In this document: one piece after another, positions 46,547-55,884 of the stretch | Layout: every line of letters begins with the position of its first letter | Numbering within the stretch: position 1 is the first letter of the stretch | Source: Symploca sp. SIO1C2 | GTDB taxonomy: Bacteria > Cyanobacteriota > Cyanobacteriia > Cyanobacteriales > Coleofasciculaceae | Assembly (NCBI GenBank): GCA_010672925.1 | Contig: JAAHFP010000010.1 | Location: 19,913 to 83,912, forward strand | Reading direction: 5' to 3' | Length of the DNA: 64,000 nucleotides | The notes under the pieces: model-generated | The model's database searches: none | What the model saw: the letters and a program-made list of their open reading frames with translations, nothing else | Told to the model about the DNA's origin: nothing | Position numbers and translations under genes: made by a program

Positions 46547-47668
46547 TTAAGAATCAGCCAAAGCTCTTCGTGCTAACTTGGCATAGGTTTTTACTGTTTG
46601 ATAAGGCATTTCTAAATCAGTTGCGATCGCTTGTAATGGCTCCCCTAACTCCCGCCGTGCTAAAATTGTTGCCCAAGTTTCAGCAATATCCTTGGCACGA
46701 GTACCACCAGTACGCTTTCTTTGCAGCAAAAACACTTCTGTCAATTCGGCAATCCGCTGAGCCAAGATAGCTTGTGTAGAAGAAGCAGGCTCCTTCTCTT
46801 CTTCTAACCATCCTAAGCGAGTTTGTCCCAGCCCAAATGTTGTTTTGTGTCCTGTTCCGCAGTAAGGTGCAAATTGTCCCAAGGCATAGAATAACTGCTC
46901 AAACTCTGGTTGAGCAGAAGCAGTGGATGACAGTCCCAGCTCAATTGCTCCAGTAAATCCGGTTACCGAACCCTTCTTTCCCGCTGTTACTTTGATTGAC
47001 TCTAAACGGTGACGCTGAATCAACACACATTCATCTACCCATGCCAAGAACTCTTCTTGCTCAAAGTTAATTCCTGAAAAGTCATTCCAGCGGCGCAAAT
47101 AACTGTGGAATAAGTTATTAGGTACCGGTAAGGGAAAGTGATGTTTCTTACGGCGAAAGCTGGTAGGGGAAACAAAACTAAGTTTGAGCTTTGTAGTAGG
47201 TGAAGTACGAGAAGTTTCCAGCAAATCCTTGTAAGTTGTAGGGTCTAGGGCAATCTCCGCAGCACGAATAATTAATGGGGCATTGCGTAACTCAATTATC
47301 TCTGGCAGTTTCTGTACCCATTGGGCAAGCCAAGGTATTACTGATGGTGAAAGAACTGTAATATACCAACGGTAAGTTTCATTAGCTTGTAGATGTAAGT
47401 TTTTGCCAGTAGAAAGCAAGGAACCTTCTAGTCCAGAGATAGTAAACGGTTTCTCCGACTGACTATCATGCAAATAAGCAGATAATTTTGGGTCAGTTTG
47501 ACGTACTTGGTCTAAAAACCAAGCATGGAGTCCAACTGTGTACTGAGGATAGAGATAAGAAGCAGCACAAGGTACTACTTCCAAGACTAACCCCACCAGT
47601 TCCGTCTTGCCAGACCAGCTAAGGTTTAATTGGACAGAAGACTTTTTTGTTCGCTTGCGTAGAGCCAT
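46547..47668 (-). CDS. cas6: Stand-alone Cas6-family endoribonuclease with C-terminal HTH
   Basis: This 373-residue RAMP protein matches Cas6, which cuts CRISPR precursor RNA. The N-terminal fold shows LHAWFLDQVRQTDPKLSAYL with HDSQSEKPFTISGL. The C-terminal Gly-rich loop is FAPYCGTGHKTTFGLGQ (about 275-291) after GFTGAIELGL. Beyond the usual end (~295) there are ~75 extra residues that end in a helix-turn-helix-like segment (LGEPLQAIATDLEMPYQTVK TYAKL, split). No cas genes and no CRISPR array are present. It is convergent with chlN. It may process arrays elsewhere in the genome or have an unrelated regulatory RNA role. Confidence 0.85.
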   Translation of the reverse strand: MALRKRTKKSSVQLNLSWSGKTELVGLVLEVVPCAASYLYPQYTVGLHAWFLDQVRQTDPKLSAYLHDSQSEKPFTISGLEGSLLSTGKNLHLQANETYRWYITVLSPSVIPWLAQWVQKLPEIIELRNAPLIIRAAEIALDPTTYKDLLETSRTSPTTKLKLSFVSPTSFRRKKHHFPLPVPNNLFHSYLRRWNDFSGINFEQEEFLAWVDECVLIQRHRLESIKVTAGKKGSVTGFTGAIELGLSSTASAQPEFEQLFYALGQFAPYCGTGHKTTFGLGQTRLGWLEEEKEPASSTQAILAQRIAELTEVFLLQRKRTGGTRAKDIAETWATILARRELGEPLQAIATDLEMPYQTVKTYAKLARRALADS

Positions 47669-47763
47669 TCTAGATTATCATTTTTCAAGAGAAAAAACTT
47701 TGTACTTCTTCCCTTTTGTTCCGAAGTTTCCTATTCCCTGCTTCCTTTTAATACCATAAAAAT

Positions 47764-48591
47764 ATGACACCAGACAACAAGATAACCCATGAATTTCGGG
47801 AATTTGAATACCAAGGATGGCAACAGTCAGTTGACCAATATCATTCATCTTTTGGCTCCCTAACTACTCAAGCGATTGAGACTCTGCTCGATGCCGTTCA
47901 AGCAACGGAAGGGACAACATTACTAGATATTGCTACAGGTCCTGGCTATGTAGCTGCCCAGGCAGTCAAACGCCAATGTCAGGTAATTGGGGTAGATTTT
48001 TCTGAAGCCATGGTTACCAAAGCACAAAAATTCAATTCCAATATTGAATTTGTTCAAGGAGTAGCAGAGGATTTGCCTTTTGAAGAAGCACAATTTGACG
48101 TTGCTGTCATGAATTTTGGTATCTTACATTTAGCTGAGCCAGATAAAGCAATTAGTGAAGCTTTTCGGGTAATTCGCCCTCAAGGAAAATTCGCGTTTAC
48201 GGTATGGGATTTTCCAGAGAAGGCTATTGGATTACAGATTGTCCATGAGGCGATTCAATCTCAGGGTAATTTAGCCATTGCTTTGCCAGAAGGACCACCA
48301 TTTTTTCATTTTAGTAACCCTGAAAACTGCATTGATTCTTTGACAAAGGCTGGCTTTAACCATGCTGTTGTACAGCCTATTCCACTAACTTGGGAATTAG
48401 AAAATGTTGAAGAACTGTTTGATGCTTTTTATCAAGGAACTGCGAGAACAGGAGGTTTTCTGCGGACACAATCTAGTCAATTTATTGCAAAGATTCGTGT
48501 TGCTGTCCAGGAGACAGCTTTAAAGTACATGAGCAATAATAAACTGGTTTTACCGATGCCAGCTTTAGTTGCTTCGGCTCAAAAACCATGA
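47764..48591 (+). CDS. Class I SAM-dependent methyltransferase
   Basis: This 275-residue protein has the Rossmann methyltransferase motifs: motif I LLDIATGPGYVA, the acidic ribose-binding residue in VIGVDFSEAMV, and motif IV-like FDVAVMNFGILHL. It resembles the UbiE/MenG-like methyltransferase_11 group of small-molecule enzymes. It is divergent from cas6 by 95 nt. Substrate unknown. Confidence 0.92.
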   Translation: MTPDNKITHEFREFEYQGWQQSVDQYHSSFGSLTTQAIETLLDAVQATEGTTLLDIATGPGYVAAQAVKRQCQVIGVDFSEAMVTKAQKFNSNIEFVQGVAEDLPFEEAQFDVAVMNFGILHLAEPDKAISEAFRVIRPQGKFAFTVWDFPEKAIGLQIVHEAIQSQGNLAIALPEGPPFFHFSNPENCIDSLTKAGFNHAVVQPIPLTWELENVEELFDAFYQGTARTGGFLRTQSSQFIAKIRVAVQETALKYMSNNKLVLPMPALVASAQKP

Positions 48592-48738
48592 CATAAAAAC
48601 TCCAGGAAGAAGGCAGTTGCTCTGAAGATAAGACAAGGAAGAAAATTAGACAAGTAGACAAGGAGGATTTTTTAGAAAAATTGTATTCTTCTTCTCTGTC
48701 TCCCCAGCTCCCTTGACAACGACATCTTCTCACCAATG

Positions 48739-48774
48739 CCCCTCCGAAGAGCAGGGCTCATTGGAGGGGAGCCC
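48739..48774. terminator. Possible H-type pseudoknot or hairpin in convergent gap
   Basis: CCCTCC (48740-48745) pairs with GGAGGG (48763-48768), and GGGCTC (48754-48759) pairs with GAGCCC (48769-48774). The interleaved order gives a classical H-type pseudoknot on either strand. It lies 4 nt from the Rieske gene stop. Confidence 0.55.
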
Positions 48775-48777
48775 GGA

Positions 48778-49227
48778 TTAAGCTGGTTGGATATTACCTA
48801 CCAAAATGCGATCGCCTTCAGTTTTAACAGCATAAGTTACTAGCGGTATCTTCGCTGGTGGACTCAAAACTTGACCAGTGGTGTCAAACTCAGAATCATG
48901 GCAGGTGCACAGAAACACATTCCGTTGCTTCTTCCATTCAACTGCACAATCCCGGTGAGTGCAGATGGGATTGATTGCCACTAATTTATCGGAATTAGTT
49001 GAGTCTTGGACAACTAGTACTGGAGCTTGAGGCAACTGCTCATTGAGGATTTGACCATCTTGCTCTAATTGTTTCATAGTTCCCACTGTGCGAAAACCAC
49101 CAGTCGCAGCTTCGGTAGTAGAACTTTTAGAAGAGCAGGCTGCCAGCGCTATGGGTAAATAATTGGCAAGCAAACCCACACCAACCCAGTTGAGGAATGT
49201 ACGACGATCCATAATAGCTTGATTCAT
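48778..49227 (-). CDS. Tat-exported Rieske 2Fe-2S lipoprotein
   Basis: This 149-residue protein has the signal DRRTFLNWVGVGLLANYLPI ending in a lipobox-like ALAACSS. The Rieske domain is complete: CTHRDC and CTCHDSEF supply the two Cys and two His cluster ligands. It is shorter than PetC and more like single-domain Rieske proteins. The ATG at 49212 (MDRRTF) may be the true start. It is on the same strand as a PepSY-like and a cytochrome c-like gene upstream; together they suggest a periplasmic electron-transfer module. Confidence 0.92.
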   Translation of the reverse strand: MNQAIMDRRTFLNWVGVGLLANYLPIALAACSSKSSTTEAATGGFRTVGTMKQLEQDGQILNEQLPQAPVLVVQDSTNSDKLVAINPICTHRDCAVEWKKQRNVFLCTCHDSEFDTTGQVLSPPAKIPLVTYAVKTEGDRILVGNIQPA

Positions 49228-49387
49228 TAATTAATAATTGATAATGGATAATGGATAATTACAAGTTGGTTAAAACCTTGCTTGATTGAATATCAAGAAA
49301 TCTACTAGCACTTTCTTTTCCTTAAAAGGAGGGGCTTTAAACCGGATTAATTAATTATCAATTGTCCACTATCCATTGGTAATAGGG

Positions 49388-49693
49388 TTATTGTTGGACT
49401 AAATCTTTGTTGGTTGCTTTGTTCGCTGAACGGTTGCGCAGCAAGCCTGTCATGTTCAATCCTGTAATCAGTAATCCCATCACACCTAATCCATTCAACA
49501 GCGGATATATAGCTTGCAGACCCAAAATTCTACCGGAGTGAATCTGGAGCATCACTTTAGAAACCTGATGGAGAGAAAACCACTCATCAAAAATGGGATA
49601 AGCAACGCCTGTAATAACAGTCAAAGTTAGAGGTAAGAACATTAAGATGGCTAGCTGCCGATGATAACGACGGAAAACGGTGTTTAGTTTCAT
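49388..49693 (-). CDS. Small PepSY-associated-type membrane protein
   Basis: This 101-residue protein has two membrane spans (about 14-33 and 60-84) and begins FRRYHRQLAILMFLPLTLTV. This is the pattern of PepSY-associated membrane helices (an HRQLA-type start followed by TG). The conserved His residues (HRQ, LHQ, IHSG) could bind heme. It is located between the cytochrome c-like and Rieske genes on the same strand. Confidence 0.7.
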   Translation of the reverse strand: MKLNTVFRRYHRQLAILMFLPLTLTVITGVAYPIFDEWFSLHQVSKVMLQIHSGRILGLQAIYPLLNGLGVMGLLITGLNMTGLLRNRSANKATNKDLVQQ

Positions 49694-49941
49694 GTTCGAG
49701 CTCCTGTTATCGGTTTACACTCATGAGATAGTTGACTGTAGGGGCGTAGCATTGGCGCTGGCATATTGCCCAGACAATCCAAGTAATGCTACGCCCTTCC
49801 CAACACTGCTCGGTTAAGGGAAGTTATCGGTTTAGGGAGCTGAGGAAGCTGGGGGAGAAAAATTGGGGCTGAAACGAGCAGTATTGACGCCCTTCCGGGA
49901 TTTATGCAAGAAATCTATTGCCGATGAAATGCTGATCCGCT
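49694..49941. other. Gap with GGGAGCTGAGG repeat and hairpin
   Basis: About 250 bp with a palindromic GCGCTGGCATATTGCCCAGA near 49757, related to the GGCATCTTGCC hairpins elsewhere, and short GAGCTGAGGAAGCTGG units. No gene. Confidence 0.5.
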
Positions 49942-51015
49942 TCAAAAAGCGAAATTAAAAGGTTTGAGGCTTAACTTCGTACCATTCGCTGTAGCTGTTA
50001 TTTGCTCTCCTTCATAAGCCAAAGCCTGATCACCAGCTTCAGCAAAAGCTTTTGCCAGTTCTAACAAATTCTGTCGTTCTTCATCGTCAGCAATACCTAC
50101 TGGTGGCGGCATCAGTTTATCGGCGATTTGGGTTACATTTTCGTGCCGCAAGGCAAGTGCTTGGTTGGGATAGTTAAGTAGTAGCAACTGCTTCATTTCA
50201 TTGGAGTTGTCGGGACTGTGACAAACCATGCAAGCATGTTGTCGCATTTCTACCTCAAAGGCTCTATAGGCAGCATCAAGGGTCTTGACATGAGGGTTTC
50301 CTTGAGAAAAGAGGTTGGTGTATAGTGTCACTCTTGGTTCTTGCTTACCATCTTTTTCTTCCCACATCCATTGGCCATCCCACTCTCGTTCTACTAAGGA
50401 ACGCTCTTGATCTTTCTGGTAAGAACGCAAAGCACCTTTAATTTTGCCTTCCTTCATCACTAACAAAACTTCAGTAGCTTGCTGGTAAGCATCCCATTTT
50501 TTCGGTGAGTGCCAGAAAGGGTAAGGAAAAGCACCCATGTCGAGTTTCTTGCGAAACATAACTGGCAGGTGGATAATTGTGAAGCCTTCCTGTTCCTCAA
50601 CCTTAGGTTCGTCGTTAATCATGAAAGTAGACAGGTACGTGCGACGCCAAACTAAGGGATTGAAAACAGTAGTTTCATGTTCTGTAGGGTTGTAGTGATC
50701 CGGTTCTCTTTGCTGACCCCAGAGCATGTCTTCACTCATGGATTTGTGCAGCAAGTCAAAGTTGGCCAGCTTCTCAGCACATTGCCGTTGAGCCTTTTCA
50801 TCACCCAGATCAGTAACTGGGCAAGCTTTAGCAATACCTTGAGCAATCTCTGTGGCTATTGCTATATCGGAATTGCTGGAGGAGTCGGAATTGACAGATA
50901 AGTTGGAATTAGTAGATAAGTTGTTGGAGCTACAACCGATAAACAATGCGACAGGTAAAACAATACCTGCAAAGAAAAATAGCAGTTGAGAGCGTAATTT
51001 AAGTCTTTTAAGCAT
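49942..51015 (-). CDS. Cytochrome c-like lipoprotein
   Basis: This 357-residue protein has a signal with lipobox VALFIGCSS and a Ser/Asn-rich linker. A domain of about 220 residues follows, with many aromatic residues (GAFPYPFWHSPKKW, EREWDGQWMWEE). A single CMVCHS heme-attachment motif is near residue 263. A Met in KLMPPPVG (about 300) is a possible sixth ligand. The N-terminal half is not recognised. It is presumably a c-type cytochrome at the outer face of the membrane, in the same group as the Rieske protein. Confidence 0.75.
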   Translation of the reverse strand: MLKRLKLRSQLLFFFAGIVLPVALFIGCSSNNLSTNSNLSVNSDSSSNSDIAIATEIAQGIAKACPVTDLGDEKAQRQCAEKLANFDLLHKSMSEDMLWGQQREPDHYNPTEHETTVFNPLVWRRTYLSTFMINDEPKVEEQEGFTIIHLPVMFRKKLDMGAFPYPFWHSPKKWDAYQQATEVLLVMKEGKIKGALRSYQKDQERSLVEREWDGQWMWEEKDGKQEPRVTLYTNLFSQGNPHVKTLDAAYRAFEVEMRQHACMVCHSPDNSNEMKQLLLLNYPNQALALRHENVTQIADKLMPPPVGIADDEERQNLLELAKAFAEAGDQALAYEGEQITATANGTKLSLKPFNFAF

Positions 51016-51255
51016 GAGCTTTTCTTTGTTGAGAGTAATTTAGGTAAGGCAAAATCTGAGGAGAGGTGCTCACAGCAGCCATCCTCAAGTAAATTGGTCA
51101 AAACTTACTTGACCATTCCAAGTAGTGGAAAGACGAAACTTATGGTGGAGTAGGTTTGTATAGCGGTTCTCATTAAGTTAAGCTCATCCCACGTAATACA
51201 AGTCGTAGAATGTAAGCATCATTAGTACAAAGGACAAATGACCAGTAACCAATGA

Positions 51256-51316
51256 CAAAGCGGCAGACGGTTATCCTTCTCATTTTTTCAAGAAATGAGC
51301 TTACCGCCGCTTTTTT
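51256..51316 (+). terminator. Imperfect hairpin followed by T-run
   Basis: AAAGCGGC ... CTCATTT / AAATGAG ... GCCGCTTTTTT. No plus-strand gene precedes it, so a small RNA ending here is possible. Confidence 0.4.
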
Positions 51317-52167
51317 GTAGTATAAGCCGCTGTGTACCAAGCACCCAGATCAAAGCGTTCTCAGCGACTCAGAGTATATTGCACTCAACTGCAAACCGCT
51401 ATTGATGAATTACAATTAACTCTAATAATCTTTTTAAAGGAAAAACCTCTGTTGGTGACAAAAGAATAACAATCTTTAACTTAAACAATGGCTGTATTAC
51501 TATATCTGTATTTACTCGTAAATTTTATCTCTTCAACAGCTGAAGTATCCGTAGTTACTCGTAGAGTCGCTCCAGTCTTACTGATTCTAACAGGCTTTTG
51601 TAAAGTTAGCTACAAAAAGTGAATATTCTAGAAGATAACCTGAGTGACTAGCTGTATCATCGTCACACAATTTTTATATATTGTGTCATACATATACAAT
51701 AATCTAGGCATATTTTTTGATAGTTTGATTAGTCATGTAATACAAAGAATTGCATTGAGATTAAAATGTCTAGCGATTACGTAAGACATTTAATTAAATT
51801 CGTAATACATTTTTAGTTGCTCTATTTTTGTTATACAATCTGTATTATTTAGTTAATGACCCTTGCCGAATGGTACTAACTTAAGAGAAAATTAGATAGA
51901 GTCATCTACCAATTTCATCATCAATAATAATAATGCTACGATGATGCAAGATTTTGATTCGACCCGAAAAATAGATTAACAAACTTGAGCTCAGGGTGCA
52001 GTCTACTTCACTCTTCCCACCATTGCAGTGAAGCTTTGATGACTGCAAATTGGTCAAATCAAAAAATTTAGAATAAGTCTTCATTTGTCAGGGTTGCAAA
52101 AAAAGGGTTAGCTTTAGGTGGATAAAAAACAGTAGATCTGACTCATTATCCTCCAAATACTATTAAC

Positions 52168-52219
52168 TATCACCTAACACCTAACACCTAATACCTAACA
52201 CCTAACACCTAATACCTAT
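52168..52219. repeat. ACACCTA heptad array upstream of cheY
   Basis: Seven or so units end about 18 nt before the ATG at 52237. Confidence 0.9.
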
Positions 52220-52236
52220 TAATTTCAGTAAATGCT

Positions 52237-52602
52237 ATGGGTACTGCCCTACTTGTTGAAGATTCTGTAACAGATATGCAAGTTCTCTCCAGTTGCCTCC
52301 GACAAGGAGGTATCGATGTCTTAGTTGCTCAAACTGGAGAAGAAGCTCTAGCGAAAATTACGACTTATCAACCTGATATAATCGTTCTAGACGTTGTCTT
52401 ACCAGGTTGCAGTGGCTTTGAGCTTTGTCGTGAACTAAAAGCCCAAACTAGCACAAGCAAGATTCCTATCGTTCTCTGTTCAACAAAAGGAAGCGATATG
52501 GATAAATTTTGGGGAATGAAGCAGGGAGCAGATGCTTACTTGGCTAAGCCGATTGATCAAGCAGAACTGGTACGTACTGTACAACAGCTTATCAAACTTT
52601 AA
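52237..52602 (+). CDS. CheY-like response regulator of chemosensory operon
   Basis: This 121-residue single-domain receiver has all active residues: Glu-Asp in LLVEDSV, phospho-acceptor Asp in IIVLDVVLPG, Ser/Thr in LCSTKGS and Lys in YLAKPID. It is the first gene of the operon and corresponds by position to PilH/PixH-type regulators of type IV pilus motility systems. Confidence 0.93.
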   Translation: MGTALLVEDSVTDMQVLSSCLRQGGIDVLVAQTGEEALAKITTYQPDIIVLDVVLPGCSGFELCRELKAQTSTSKIPIVLCSTKGSDMDKFWGMKQGADAYLAKPIDQAELVRTVQQLIKL

Positions 52603-52640
52603 TTGCTTATTAGTCATTGGTCATTTGTAAAATTTTAGGA

Positions 52641-53183
52641 ATGAAAGCCTCCAGTTCTAATTCCTCCATTATCAGTCCCCAATCTTTACCCAACAAAGAG
52701 TTTTTACGCTTTTATCTTGAGCCAGATACGACAACACTGTTGCCTCTCCAACAATTGACTGAAGTACTGACTATTTCCATTGGCGAGATTGTACCGATTC
52801 CCCACATGAGTCCTTGGGTAATGGGTGTCTACAATTGGCGAGGAGATATTCTCTGGATAGTTGATTTAGGACACTTAGTGGGACTTACTCCCTGGTATCA
52901 ACAAACTAGTAATGTTTCAGTTCATAAAGCAATTGTGCTTAAAGCTAGTGGTAACAAGGCAGCTGCTAACAATGCGAAGACTCAGATGCTAGGGTTAGTT
53001 GTCAATCGAATAGAAGATATTGAGTTGTGTAATCCAGATTTAATTCAATCTCCACCATCATCGACTATTACTCCTGAACTAGTACCATTTTTGCGCGGCT
53101 ATTGGTTGAAAGCAGATAGTGAAATGTTGGTAGTTCTCGATGGTGAAGCAATTATGGCAGCAATGCCTAAGCCGTCAAACTAA
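52641..53183 (+). CDS. CheW-domain adaptor
   Basis: This protein has 180 residues from the ATG at 52641, which has TTAGGA just upstream; a TTG 24 nt earlier is in frame. It has a CheW-like fold (FLRFYLEPDTTTLLPLQQLT, MSPWVMGVYNWRGDILWIVDL, LGLVVNRIEDI). It couples the chemoreceptors to the kinase, like PilI/PixI. The gap to cheY is 38 nt, so they are co-transcribed. Confidence 0.93.
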   Translation: MKASSSNSSIISPQSLPNKEFLRFYLEPDTTTLLPLQQLTEVLTISIGEIVPIPHMSPWVMGVYNWRGDILWIVDLGHLVGLTPWYQQTSNVSVHKAIVLKASGNKAAANNAKTQMLGLVVNRIEDIELCNPDLIQSPPSSTITPELVPFLRGYWLKADSEMLVVLDGEAIMAAMPKPSN

Positions 53184-53322
53184 GCTATTGGGCATGAAAA
53201 ATTGTGAATTGGTGCTGATGTAAGGATGCAGGGCTCAAAGGGTGACAAGCCGCTTAAAAAGTAAGCGGGGTGTGGGGTGTAGGAAAAAAAATAGCTTCTT
53301 CCCAATTCCTTATCCTCAAGCA

Positions 53323-53362
53323 ACAAATAACAAACAACAAACAACAAACAACAAACAACAAT
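53323..53362. repeat. AAACAAC heptad array upstream of first MCP
   Basis: CAACAAA/CAAACAA units end about 15 nt before the ATG at 53378. Confidence 0.88.
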
Positions 53363-53377
53363 TCTCAATCTACTAAC

Positions 53378-55756
53378 ATGACTCAGACACCTTCCAAATC
53401 TACCAACACGGATACTTCAGCGTCAGACAATCAATTTGAGGAGCAAACAGCTGGTGATGCTTTTTCTTCCTCCTCCGTTTGGCAGCCGTCCTACTCAACA
53501 CCAACAGCAACCCAAATCCTTGAGCCAGAGGAGAGAGAAGCAGAAGTACCGCCTTTGTCAGCTTCTGTTCAACCAGAACCAGTTTCTTGGTGGCAACGAA
53601 TCAGTGTTAGAGCTAAAGCTACAGGTTTAGCCATTGTTATCGGTATTACCCCAGTTGTAGCAATTGGTTCCATCGTCTATTACTTTGCTAACCAATCTAT
53701 TACTGAGCAAATCAAACAGCAAAAGCAACAACGTGCTGCTCAACTTGCCAATGAAATCAATGTCTTCATGACTGACAGATTCGCCGATATTCAGGTGCTC
53801 GGGCAATTGCCAATTTTCACTGATTCTCAGTTGTCTAGCATGACACCTGTTGAGGAAAAGGTGTCTTTGCTCGATCGTTATGTCCAACTTTACGGAGTCT
53901 ATAATAGCGTCGCCCTGTTCGACCTTAATGGTGACACTGTTGTACAAGCTAAAGGCAAGCCAGTACCCAACCACCTAACTCGGGACTATTATCAGCGCAT
54001 TATGGAAACGGGTCAGCCGACAATTAACCCACCGTCAGTTTCTAGAACTACCGGAACCTTGAGTATGCACATTGCTTCACCGGTTAAAGAGATTGGTACA
54101 GACAATATTACCGGCGTCATCCGCTTTCAGCTTCCTGTAAAAGGTTTAGATAAGGTTGCCCAAGACTACGGTACTCAAGGAGACGAATACTATGTGATCG
54201 ATAATGCAGGCAAGTATTTTCTGGCTTCTGGCTCTCAGGATAGAATAGCTCAGTCAGCAGAGGAACATTTTGCTAAGTATGCTCAACTCAAGGCAGCAAA
54301 CAAGCTTGACTCAGTGGTAGATGTTAATACCGATGATGGTTCTTCACAACTGTTAACCTACGCACCGGTGGAAAACTTAGCAGGCTTGCAGGAACTAGAC
54401 TTTGGAGTATTAATTGCCAGCGACTTGAAAACTGCTTTTGCGCCCCAAAGACAATTACTGCTCACTATCGCTTTGGGAACAGTAGCCACAGCTTTGCTAG
54501 TTAGTGCAATCGCAACTACTATTGCTAATCGAGCTACTCGTCCCCTCCTAGCTGCGACAGATGCGGTAGAAAAAATCGGTCAAGGAGAGCTCGATACCCG
54601 TGTGGAAGTCCAGGGGGAAGACGAATTTGCTGTACTCGGAGCTAATATCAACCAGATGGCTGAGCAGTTGAAGAATCTCCTACACGAGCAAGTACTAGCT
54701 TCTGAGCAGGAGAGAGAACTAGAGATTACTGAAAAACTAGCCGAGGAGCAGCGCCAACTCAGAGAGTCTCTGCAACAGAGAGCTTTGGAACTGCTGATGG
54801 AAGTAGAGCCAGTCAGTCAGGGGGATCTTACTATCAGAGCTAAAGTGACAGCGGATGAAATTGGTACAATCGCAGACTCTTACAATGCCACAGTGGCTAG
54901 TTTAAGGAAAATTGTTACCCAAGTGCAAACTGCAGCTACTCAGGTAGCCGATACCACAAGCAGCAATGAAGTTTCTGTGCAAGAACTATCTCAAGAAGCT
55001 TTGCAGCAAGCGGAACAAATTACTCAGGCTCTCAACCAAGTTCAAGAAATGGCTCAATCGGTGCAGCTTGTTGCTACCAGTGCTCATTACGCAGAAGAAG
55101 CTGTACGCCAAGCTTCTCAGACGGTGGAAGCAGGGGATGCTGCCATGAACCGGACAGTAGATGGAATCGTGCAGATTCAAGAGACGGTAACGGAAACTGC
55201 CAATAAAGTTAAACGCCTTGGAGAATCTTCCCAAAAGATTTCCACAGTAGTCAACCTGATTAGTACTTTTGCCGCTCAAACCAACTTGCTAGCCCTTAAT
55301 GCCTCCATTGAGGCAGCACGAGCGGGAGAAGAGGGTCGAGGCTTTGCTGTCGTTGCCGACGAAGTGCGATCACTAGCTCAGCAATCGGCACAGGCTACTA
55401 ACGAAATTGAAAAGCTAGTAGAACAGATTCAAACAGAAACTAATGATGTGGTTGCCACAATTGAAGCAAGTACTCAGCAGGTAATTATGGGAACTAACTT
55501 AGTAGATGAAGCTCGTCAGAGTCTCAACCAAATTACCGCTGCTTCTGGCGAAATTAGTAAATTAGTCGAGGCAATTACCGAGGCAACAGTTGTACAGTCA
55601 AGTACTTCAAATATGGTCAGTACAACCATGAATAATGTAGCAAAAATTGCCAATAAGACTTCACAAGAAGCCAATCAAGTATCCTCTTCTTTTGAAGAGC
55701 TGCGAAAAGTTGCTATCACATTACAAAAAGATGTTGGCAAGTTTAAGGTTAATTAG
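53378..55756 (+). CDS. Methyl-accepting chemotaxis protein 1
   Basis: This protein has 792 residues from the ATG at 53378; a longer frame merely reads through heptads. Order: Ser/Thr/Pro-rich cytoplasmic N-terminus (1-75), membrane span (about 87-105), a periplasmic double-Cache-like sensor (110-370), second span (about 375-400), HAMP (402-455), a second HAMP-like linker (about 490-545) and the signalling domain. The hairpin tip contains [20 protein letters not shown]. There is no GAF or bilin-binding domain, so light sensing is not indicated. It is PilJ/HmpD-like by context. Confidence 0.93.
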   Translation: MTQTPSKSTNTDTSASDNQFEEQTAGDAFSSSSVWQPSYSTPTATQILEPEEREAEVPPLSASVQPEPVSWWQRISVRAKATGLAIVIGITPVVAIGSIVYYFANQSITEQIKQQKQQRAAQLANEINVFMTDRFADIQVLGQLPIFTDSQLSSMTPVEEKVSLLDRYVQLYGVYNSVALFDLNGDTVVQAKGKPVPNHLTRDYYQRIMETGQPTINPPSVSRTTGTLSMHIASPVKEIGTDNITGVIRFQLPVKGLDKVAQDYGTQGDEYYVIDNAGKYFLASGSQDRIAQSAEEHFAKYAQLKAANKLDSVVDVNTDDGSSQLLTYAPVENLAGLQELDFGVLIASDLKTAFAPQRQLLLTIALGTVATALLVSAIATTIANRATRPLLAATDAVEKIGQGELDTRVEVQGEDEFAVLGANINQMAEQLKNLLHEQVLASEQERELEITEKLAEEQRQLRESLQQRALELLMEVEPVSQGDLTIRAKVTADEIGTIADSYNATVASLRKIVTQVQTAATQVADTTSSNEVSVQELSQEALQQAEQITQALNQVQEMAQSVQLVATSAHYAEEAVRQASQTVEAGDAAMNRTVDGIVQIQETVTETANKVKRLGESSQKISTVVNLISTFAAQTNLLALNASIEAARAGEEGRGFAVVADEVRSLAQQSAQATNEIEKLVEQIQTETNDVVATIEASTQQVIMGTNLVDEARQSLNQITAASGEISKLVEAITEATVVQSSTSNMVSTTMNNVAKIANKTSQEANQVSSSFEELRKVAITLQKDVGKFKVN

Positions 55757-55884
55757 TCATTGGTTATTAGTCATTGGTCATTGGTCATTGATAACTTGTC
55801 AGAGTATGGTAATGTCCAGTAGATTGATTATTAGTGCAAACAAAAAAACACAAACCACAAAGGACAAATGACAAAGGACAAATG
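55755..55884. repeat. TCATTGG and CAAATGA heptad arrays between MCP genes
   Basis: TTAGTCA/TTGGTCA units (55755-55790) and ACAAATG/ACAAAGG units (55850-55884) fill the gap and touch the next ATG. Confidence 0.88.

Larger units (their letters stand above)
51016..52236. other. Long intergenic region, 1.2 kb
   Basis: It separates divergent units. TATAGCGGTTCTCATTAAG at 51167 resembles the end of MITE E. A hairpin with arms AAAGCGGC/GCCGCTTT and CTCATTT/AAATGAG (51256-51316) is followed by TTTTTT, like an intrinsic terminator. Heptads ACACCTA/ATACCTA lie at 52168-52219. The rest is AT-rich without a credible ORF. Confidence 0.6.

Noticed and set aside
51902..52084. 60-codon minus-strand ORF
   Set aside because: No start signal, no recognisable domain, AT-rich intergenic composition.
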